From contig JAEDFX010000127.1 of NCBI GenBank assembly GCA_016297805.1, positions 1 to 5,546 of the forward strand: a stretch of DNA of 5,546 bases, in the 5' to 3' direction. A program made the translations under genes and the position numbers. This DNA is from Treponema sp. (GTDB lineage: Bacteria > Spirochaetota > Spirochaetia > Treponematales > Treponemataceae). Positions 1-5,546 of the stretch are shown piece after piece. The notes under the pieces are model-generated. The model was not told the DNA's origin and searched no databases. It saw nothing but the letters and a program-made list of their open reading frames with translations. How positions within the stretch are numbered: position 1 is the stretch's first letter; every line of letters begins with the position of its first letter.

Positions 1-3000
1 AAATCCACAAAATTCACCGGGTCATTATTCACATAAACAAACCAGTTGGTGCCGTCACGGATAGGGTCTGGAGTTGTGAATCTTGCTGCTGATGGAGACA
101 TTTCGCGGAACCCGTAATTATACAATTTAGTTATTGAGTCGTACTGTTTGCCTAGATATCCATAATTGTTTGCTTCTGTAAAATTATCACTGATTGACGA
201 ACCAAAAATATCGTAACTATAGGAAATTTTCTGCTGACCGTTTTCATCTGATACTGTTCTTATACTTCCAAGAATGTCCTTTGTAAAGTATTCAGTTTCT
301 GAATCCAGACTTTGAGCGGTTATCGAGCCATTTACATACAACTGATTTCTTGTTTCCCTATAACGGTTGGTTACATTTTTGTAATTTTCTTCATCTAAAT
401 AGAAATAACGTTTATCATCTATATTATCATCTTCCAAATATCTATAGCGATCACTCGTCGGACGACCATTTTTCAAATATTTGATTCCAGTTTCATACAT
501 GTCTGTAAAAGTGCCATTCCTATAAACAGGCCCCTGTTTTACCACATCTAAACTGAAACCATCATAAATGAATCCTACAGCTGGATTTTCAAATTCCTGT
601 TCCAGGATTCGCCGACCAAATACATCATAGGAATAATTAATTACTGAGTATTCTTTCTTCAATTTATTAATTACTTCAGAATAAGCAAGTCGACTATCAG
701 CAGTATACTCATATTTTTCATTGTACAATTCACTTTCCCTTGAAACCAAGTTACCTTTTTTATTATATGTATATTGTATAGAGGTCTTTCCATTTGCTCC
801 ACTCGAAATAAGGCGATTTTCAGAATCATAGGTATAATACACTACCCCAAATGGATTTATTTTTTGAATTCTGTTGCCATTCCCATCATACTTATAGCTT
901 TCTGAAATGAATATCTGCATATTGGAAATCTTACTGCTCCATCCATATCCTATTTTATTCATTAAAACATCTATCGAAGTTTTTATACCTGCAGGCAGGA
1001 ACTTATTCTCGCCACAATCTTTTACTGCAGGCAATCCATTTTCTTCTGCTTCTACACGTAGTTTTTCTATCAACTCCTGTGAATATGGATAATATACTTT
1101 AGATATATACCCTCGCTTATCATACTCATATAATTCAACCGAACCTTTTTCATTTATTGTTGCAAGTCGTTTTCCATTTTCATCATAAACATACCCCTCT
1201 GCCCAGATAATTTCCCCAGCAGAGGATTTTTGAATCACGAAAATTATTCGGCCAACACAGTCATAGAGGGTTTCATAAACAATTCCATTATTAAAGATTC
1301 GTTTAATTTCATTTCCATTTTCATCGTATCTGAATTTTATACCGAAGCGCTGCTTGTTATCAGAAACTTCCAGCAATTCGCAATTCTTTCCATATCTATA
1401 AACAGTATCCCGATTTGATCCTTTCATTCGAATTCTATTTTTTGCGGCATCATAGGAGAATTCAAGAATTTCGCCTGTGCGTTCATCTTTCTGTTTTATC
1501 AACTGCCCGGCTTTATCATATTCATAAGAAATTTTTGAATTTTCATTTTCTGTGTAAACTATATTTCCTAAAACGTCATAGATATATTTGTTTTTAGTTC
1601 CATCAGAATATTGTATAGTACAGGTCAATCTGTCTGGAGAATAAATTATATCTTCAAATGTTCCATCAAAATGTACTTTTTTATTTAATTGTCCAGCTTC
1701 ATCATAAAAGTACTCCATCACATCACAGACTCGATTTATCTCCTTTTTCAGGCGGCCAAATGCATCATACATATAGACATATTCATTCCCATTACCATCT
1801 TTCACAGTAATAGTTCCATTTGGATTATCATAACCATAGGTTTCAACTATCTGTTCTCCCAGCATAACTGCTGTAAGATTTCCCCCATTATCATAATCAT
1901 AGGATTTTTCTGCATCAGCCCGTAGTTTCTTTTTTACGCATTGTCCTCGATTATTATATTCAGCCTGATATAAATGTCCCTCTTCATCTATTACATCAAT
2001 CAATAACCCCTGCCAATTATATTCATACCGAATCCAGTTCCCTGAAGGTTTTATAACTTCACAGATTTTTCCAAGTGAATTCCATTTATATTTTGTTTTC
2101 TGTCCATAACTATCTATACTAAGGGTGATTTTTCCTTGATTTCCATAAATATAATCTGTTTCATTTCCATTTCCATCAGTCTGTTTTACAACATTTCCAA
2201 ATGCATCCAGGTCATATTTAACTTTATAGAAATCTCCCTCAGTAACTTCATACCCTCGTCCATTCTCTTCATACTTAATATTTCTTCTATATACAAGCTG
2301 ATTATTTATTGAACTTATACATTCAGAAATCATCCGTCCATACACATCATATTCATATTTTTTTATTTGGTTTTCTGTTTTTATTTCGCTGATTTCACCA
2401 TTCTGATTATATTTATATAAAGATGTATTCCCATATTGATCTGTTTTAGAAGCAATCAATCCATTTGGGTAAGAAACAGCAGATTCTCCATGTCCATTTT
2501 TTTCACCTGCATAATTCAGGTTTCCTGCTGAATCATAAGCCATATAATACCAGCCGCCATTTTTCAACTGCATTCCTGTTATTCGGCCTGTGCGGGAATA
2601 TGAATTTTCTAATCTCAAACCATTTCCATCTTCTGAATATACAAGATTTCCATAAGCATCATATTCATAGATAGTATTGATTCCAGTCTCATCTCTAATC
2701 TTAAGAATTTTTGCATTTTTATTTTCTGAAGAGTAATCAAACTTTTCTATATGGACTTCCTTCCCTGCATATTGCTCATACTGAAGAAGTTCTTCATAGG
2801 TTACACTGGCACTTAAACTTCCTTTGATTATAAACCGATGGATTTCCGAAACCCTTTCTCTCTTATATACATAAAGCCAGACATAATTACTCTCATCTCC
2901 ATCAGCATACAAAATATATGCTGTAATATTTCCATTTCCTGAATAGAGACATCGAAAACGCTGAACAAACTCCTCGCCATAACACTCGTAGTAGTTCTGA

Positions 3001-5546
3001 GGGAGATGTCGCCCATCATATTCAATTTTTGTTTTCAAAGTTTGTCCAGTTTTCAAATCTTTTTTTATTATATTCACCAGATCTTTACGATCATTTACTT
3101 CTGAGGTTTGCTCCAATCCATTAAAGTCTGTCTGAATTACTTTTTTTCCTGAGTATAAAAAGGTAGATATCTCTTTTCCATTAATCGAATATTTTTTTAT
3201 TCTATTCTGCGAATCATATTCATACTGATAAAGAGTATTATTTTGTCTGCAACTGGTTAAATTTCCATAACAATCATATGTATATTCTGTCATGAATGGC
3301 TGAGAACTAAATTCCGTTTTTCTTGTAACATTTCCTTTGTTATCATAACTCTGATTAAATACCGTCTTTCCACCCAATCTATATTCAATCAAATTACTTC
3401 TTTCATCCCGGATATATTCGGATTTCACTCCATCCCGATCTATTGCTAAAATAAGAAAATTATTTTTATCGTAGGAAAAGGTCTCACTAGATAAATCTTC
3501 GTACTCAATGCGAATCTTGTTTCCTCTAGTATCAAAATAAGTTGTGGTTGAAAGTCCGTTTTCTGTTGTTCTAAGATATTCATCATTAGGACCATACTCA
3601 TATTCAATGATTGTTCCATCAGAATGTATTTCTTTTACTGTGCGGTGCTTATTATCATAAAAATAAACAGTCTGATTATTATCCTGATCAATGTATGTTG
3701 TTTTATGATTGCTTCTATCATACTCAAAGCATTCTGTATAGTTTTCTTCATTGGTTGTTGCAGTAGTCAAAATCTTCCCATCAATACCATCCACGGAATA
3801 AGAAAACTTTATAGAGGTTCCATCACATTTATTTAGAGATGCAAGTCTTTTAGACGAATCATAAGACATAGATACTGTATCTCCATCTGTATCCTTTACC
3901 CCAGTAAGTGTACTTTCCGAATAATAATAAATCACATTTTGGGAAGCATCCCTTGCATTTGTAACAATTTTTATAAATCCATTTTCATAAGTGAACAATA
4001 GCTTTTCTTCATCAGAAGTTTCAACTGAAGAAATTTTTCCATCCCGATTTCGATTGATTTTTACGTAATTTCCATTCAAATCTATTATTTGGGAAAGGAA
4101 TCCATTTGTTCCAAAGACTTTTATTTTTCCATCAGCCTCCTGCAAATACAATTCACCATTTTCATATCTGCATTCTACGATTGATTTGTCCTGTTCATTA
4201 TTCCAGACTCCACTGCCCTCATAAGTTTCGTACAATAGATGAGGGTATGAATTTTCATCTATTATAGTAATTGTATCAAAGCCGGTTTCTTCATAAGTTT
4301 TATCCATTCCCTGAAAAAGCACAAAATAGTTTTTATTTTTACGGTCATTAAGCATAGGCAGTTTGGCTTCATATTGTCTTATTGTTTCTTCATACTGAGC
4401 TGCCTGAGTTTTTACTGCATTAAAATAATCTACAATCCATTGTACATACCATTTGTTGGAATTTATTCTTACGCTTTTATAATATGTATTGTTATAAAAA
4501 TTTGAAACCTCCTCCCGCAGTTTTTGGAGAGCTTCTTGTTCAGCCTGTTCTTTTGCCTTTGCATATAGAGAATTTAGTGAATCTAAAAGACTATAGGCTG
4601 CAGTATAATTGTTTACACAAGCTGCAACCCTTGCATCCATTTCTGCCCCTGCATTATAAATACTGGAAACTCCAAAAGCAGAAGCGGATTCTTTTTCCCA
4701 TTCCGCAACAAAGGCTGGAACATTCGTTACATAAAGTCTCATATCATCAATAATCTGCTGCAACTTAGGTTCTATGCCAAAAATAACCCGCTGATCCAGA
4801 TTTGTTGACCAGCCATACCCAAAACTAGAAACCACAGAGCTGTCTGAAGAATATTTACGCTCAAGACTAAACAGATTTCTTTTTCCCAGCACAAAGTCTG
4901 TTTCTTCCTGAATATAAGTTCCCTGAGTAATTTTTACCGGATCCCCTTTTACTGAAGAATTTTCCGACTGTTTTTTTTCAATCAGTTCTTCCCGGGTTGT
5001 AAATACAATGGTCCTTTTTTCATCTTCTTTAGAATTGACATCTGGAAGTTTATAGCCGGCAGCCATAAGCATATTAATATAAGCCTGACTTCCTTCAGCA
5101 CCTTCAACTATAGTTGCATCAGAAGCATGCAGCTCTTCCTGTATTTTTCTATAGGATTCCAGTTCTGAGTAATAAAGTTCCTCGGCAGTAACCTCTGGCA
5201 CAGCTGGTTCCGGTTTTTTCTCCTCTTTTTTAGAGGAATCATTATTGCCGTCTCCAGTAGCTGTTGGAGTAGGATTATAGGAGCTTCCAGGATTATACCC
5301 AGAATTACCGTTTCCACCTCCGCCCCAAGAATTATTTCCAGTAGTAGTATTCCCACCTCCTGAATTACTGTTTCCACTTCCTCCGCTGCCAGAATTATTT
5401 CCAGTAGTACTATTCCCACCTCCAGAATTACTGTTTCCACTTCCTCCGCCCCCAGAATTATTTCCAGTAGTACTATTCCCACCTCCAGAATTACTGTTTC
5501 CACTTCCTCCGCCCCCAGAATTATTTCCAGTAGTACTATTCCCACC
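1..5546 (-). CDS. Giant RHS/YD-repeat protein (polymorphic toxin scaffold), partial at both ends
   Basis: One minus-strand frame is open across the whole window: 1848 full codons plus two bases, with no stop, checked codon by codon. Order seen: Gly/Asn/Ser repeat tail, Pro/Glu/Lys linker, helical segment, DUF6531-like domain with GYGWSTN split by a helical insert, about 45 YD repeats of the YxYDxxGxLxxxxxxxG type, a spacer, and an RHS core ending YVNNDPVNFVD. In characterised relatives (Rhs, TcC, teneurins) the YD repeats form a hollow beta-shell that encloses a C-terminal toxin, which the core releases by self-cleavage. I infer the same role here. About sixteen cysteines are scattered through the protein, with none after residue 1511. 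The start codon, any signal peptide or PAAR-type delivery domain, the toxin and the stop lie outside. No frameshift or broken repeat suggests decay. Family assignment is very secure; the biological target and delivery route are unknown. Confidence 0.97.
3..299 (-). other. RHS repeat-associated core domain (shell cap, self-cleaving region)
   Basis: Residues 1750-1848, about 99 residues, close to the usual core length. It opens with YFTKDILGSIRTVSDENG, the counterpart of the YxxxDxLGSxRxxTDxxG motif. It continues SYSYDIFGS, YGYLGKQYDSITKLYNYGF, ARFTTPDPIRDG (51-86) and WFVYVNNDPVNFVD (3-44). In Rhs and TcC proteins this domain acts as an aspartyl protease that cuts the chain just after a DPxGL-like motif, freeing the toxin inside the shell. 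The acidic residues of DPIRDG are candidates for the active site. The motif is cut by the window edge: after VNFVD the next codon begins TT, so it encodes Phe or Leu instead of the canonical Pro. Confidence 0.93.
300..905 (-). other. Second short YD array and pre-core region
   Basis: Residues 1548-1749. Five or six YD repeats are clear: YKYDGNGNRIQK, YYTYDSENRLISSG, YTYNKKGNLVSRE, YEYTADSRLAYSE and YSYDVFGRRILEQ. They lead to FIYDGFSLDVVKQG and a less repetitive pre-core with FTDMYETGIKYLKNGRPTSD, RYRYLEDDN and RNQLYVNGSITAQS. The string '(R)xxLYVNGSxxA' just before the core is the usual lead-in to the RHS core in this kind of protein. This part connects the last turn of the shell to the cap. 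Confidence 0.85.
906..1091 (-). other. Non-YD spacer between the main array and the C-terminal repeats
   Basis: Residues 1486-1547, 62 residues. After VELYEYDKRGYISKVYYPYS the repeat pattern stops. The spacer contains a charged helix-like part (SQELIEKLRVEAEENGLP), then VKDCGENKFLPAGI, then NKIGYGWSSKISNMQIFI. YD repeats resume at ESYKYDGNGNRIQKINPFG. From memory, Treponema RHS proteins carry a spacer of this kind at the same place, with an (E)AEE-x-GL motif before an ESYxYDxNGNR repeat. I cannot confirm this without a search. The last cysteine of the window is here (residue 1511). Confidence 0.7.
1092..3956 (-). other. Main YD-repeat array (about 40 degenerate repeats)
   Basis: Residues 531-1485. 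Repeats of about 20-22 residues follow the pattern YxYDxxGxLxxxxxxxGN. Clear examples are YEYDAYGNLVYSEDGNG (about 2619-2669), YMYDAFGRLKKE, YIYDVLGNIVYTE, YEYDKAGQLIKQ, YTYDCYGNLTSC and YVYDENGKRLATI. YD repeats form beta-hairpins that wind helically into the wall of a closed shell in solved Rhs, TcC and teneurin structures. The repeats differ greatly from each other in DNA and protein, so the array is old rather than recently amplified. Several repeats replace the D or Y (for example YKWNSLGK, YGNQGK), which is normal for the family. One stretch near 2697-3119 is much weaker and is listed separately. Confidence 0.93.
2697..3119 (-). other. Degenerate block within the YD array
   Basis: Residues 810-950. 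Only IEYDGRHLP clearly fits the YD pattern. The rest is irregular: VNDRKDLVNIIKKDLKTG, CYGEEFVQRFRCLYSG, YILYADGDESNYVWLYVYK and SASVTYEELLQYEQYAGK. The reading frame stays open and the composition is still Tyr/Asp/Gly rich. I take it as eroded YD repeats with loops rather than a foreign insertion. It could instead be a short inserted domain; the sequence alone does not decide. Confidence 0.55.
3957..4334 (-). other. DUF6531-like domain, C-terminal half, leading into the YD repeats
   Basis: Residues 405-530. Beta-rich sequence resumes with a strand pattern (DTITIIDENSYPHLLYETYEG). It then gives the usual transition into YD repeats: YENGELYLQEADGKIKVFG, followed by NGFLSQIIDLNGNYVKINR and RDGKISSVET. 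The motif 'L-x-E-x-DG-x-I-x-x-F-x-x-x-GFL-x-x-I-x-D-x-NGN' is typical of the region between DUF6531 and the first YD repeats in this family. The exact boundary with the repeat array is arbitrary within a repeat or so. Confidence 0.7.
4335..4775 (-). other. About 147-residue helical insert within the DUF6531-like domain
   Basis: Residues 258-404. After the GYGWSTNLDQRVIFG motif the composition changes sharply. Gly and YD motifs vanish and the sequence becomes rich in Ala, Glu, Lys, Gln and Leu. Examples are LQQIIDDMRLYV, AFVAEWEKESASAFG, AAYSLLDSLNSLY, AKAKEQAEQEALQKLREEV (about 4506-4562) and AAQYEETIRQYEAKLPML. This looks like several long helices, possibly coiled coil. A beta-rich sequence resumes at KNYFVLFQGMD. 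I recall similar long inserts after the GWS motif in Treponema RHS proteins, but cannot verify this. Possible roles are a partner-docking arm or an extension of the shell plug; neither is shown by the sequence. Confidence 0.75.
4776..4949 (-). other. DUF6531-like domain, N-terminal half
   Basis: Residues 200-257. It opens with KGDPVKITQGTYIQEETDF, the counterpart of the DPVxxxTGxxxxxETD signature that opens DUF6531 in RHS/YD proteins. It then reads KRNLFSLERKYSSDSS, the usual LxFxRxYxS strand, and FGYGWSTNLDQRVI, the counterpart of the GxGWxxNYDxRL signature. This domain normally precedes the YD array and helps close one end of the shell. Instead of running straight on, as in most family members, the chain here enters a long helical insert. 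Confidence 0.85.
4950..5186 (-). other. Charged, probably helical segment before the DUF6531-like domain
   Basis: Residues 121-199. The sequence begins AEELYYSELESYRKIQEEL, which looks amphipathic and helical. It continues through SQAYINMLMAAGYKLPD to a polar stretch (FTTREELIEKKQSENSSV). I do not recognise a named domain. The position, immediately upstream of the KGDPV motif, is where RHS proteins carry variable N-terminal adaptor regions. Its function is unknown. Confidence 0.55.
5187..5331 (-). other. Low-complexity linker: diverged Gly/Asn repeat then Pro/Glu/Lys stretch
   Basis: Residues 73-120. The 63-bp repeat decays into a Gly/Asn/Tyr/Pro/Thr segment (SGYNPGSSYNPTPTATGDG). This passes into a charged, proline-rich run (SSKKEEKKPEPAVPEVT). 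It has no recognisable fold and few large hydrophobic residues. It most likely acts as an extended spacer between the repeat tail and the first folded part of the protein. Confidence 0.8.
5332..5546 (-). repeat. 63-bp in-frame tandem repeat coding a 21-residue Gly/Asn/Ser/Thr unit
   Basis: Units begin at 5332, 5395, 5458 and 5521, and the last is cut by the window edge. The copies at 5395-5457 and 5458-5520 are identical, and the partial copy at 5521-5546 matches them over its 26 bases. The copy at 5332-5394 differs at four positions. The unit is 21 codons long and reads roughly GGGNSTTGNNSGGGGSGNSNS, so gain or loss of a unit keeps the frame. A diverged remnant (NNSWGGGGNGNSGYNPGSS) follows towards the linker. 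The array continues beyond 5546. Such low-complexity tracts are usually flexible, unstructured linkers between an export or anchor region and a folded domain; that role is inference here. Confidence 0.95.

Noticed and set aside
2828..3025. A 65-codon minus-strand open frame.
   Set aside because: It is shifted relative to the continuous RHS frame and shows no recognisable features.
2697..3119. Frameshift or pseudogene in the weakly conserved part.
   Set aside because: The frame was followed codon by codon through this stretch without a stop, and clear YD repeats continue in the same frame on both sides.
1121..3225. Recurrent atcatattcata-like strings on the plus strand, considered as binding sites or promoter elements.
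   Set aside because: They are the reverse complement of the codons for the YEYD motif and are fully explained by the repeat protein.
907..4753. Several plus-strand open frames of 60-90 codons (for example 907-1092, 1689-1925, 4484-4753).
   Set aside because: All lie antisense to the long YD-repeat frame, have no family resemblance, and several have the Ile/Phe/Ser/His-rich composition expected from reading Tyr/Asp/Glu codons backwards.
5108..5545. A 145-codon minus-strand frame with repeating VGIVLLEIILGAEEVETVI units.
   Set aside because: It is the out-of-frame reading of the 63-bp Gly/Asn/Ser repeat. The period is a multiple of three, so a stop-free shadow frame persists. The true frame continues into recognisable RHS domains; this one stops.
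5332..5546. Regular repeats considered as a CRISPR array.
   Set aside because: The 63-bp units are directly adjacent with no unique spacers and code in frame for a low-complexity peptide.
1..5546. Insecticidal TccC, cell-wall WapA or eukaryotic teneurin identity.
   Set aside because: They share YD repeats, but the core wording ARFTTPDPIRDGTNWFVYVNNDPVNFVD and the helical insert fit a spirochaete-type RHS protein better. No features specific to those other families were seen.

Overview
The whole window lies inside one very large protein-coding gene on the minus strand. The frame whose codons end at positions 5546, 5543 ... 5 reads without a stop for 1848 consecutive codons. It is open at both edges, so neither the start codon nor the stop codon is present. 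The product is an RHS/YD-repeat protein, the giant shell-forming scaffold used by many bacterial polymorphic toxins. There is no RNA gene, mobile element, CRISPR array, promoter or terminator that I can support; every stretch is explained as coding sequence. Residue numbers below count from the right edge (residue 1 = bases 5544-5546) because the true N-terminus is missing.

Layout in protein order, right to left. Residues 1-100 are a Gly/Asn/Ser/Thr-rich tail built from a 63-bp tandem repeat. Residues 101-120 are a Pro/Glu/Lys linker. Residues 121-199 are a charged, probably helical segment. Residues 200-257 match the start of a DUF6531-type domain (KGDPVKITQGTY and FGYGWSTNLDQRV). That domain is interrupted by a roughly 147-residue helical insert (258-404), then resumes as a beta-rich stretch (405-530). 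A long YD-repeat array follows (about 531-1485, some 40 degenerate repeats), including a poorly conserved block at 810-950. A 62-residue non-YD spacer (1486-1547) comes next, then a short second YD array and a pre-core (1548-1749). The RHS core (1750-1848) ends at YVNNDPVNFVD, just where the variable C-terminal toxin normally begins. The window stops there, so the toxin and any immunity gene would lie just beyond position 1.

Organism: the DNA is AT-rich. The core wording (YGYLGKQYD, LYNYGFR, ARFTTPDPIRDGTNWFVYVNNDPVNFVD), followed by a codon beginning TT rather than a proline codon, resembles what I remember of RHS proteins of the spirochaete genus Treponema, where the junction is often DLWGL rather than DPxGL. 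This assignment is from memory of the family and is moderately confident; no search was run.

How the parts would work together, by analogy with characterised Rhs, TcC and teneurin proteins: the YD repeats wind into a hollow beta-cage, the core caps it and cleaves its own chain, and the C-terminal toxin is held inside until delivery. The repeat tail and the helical insert are the parts least explained by that model.
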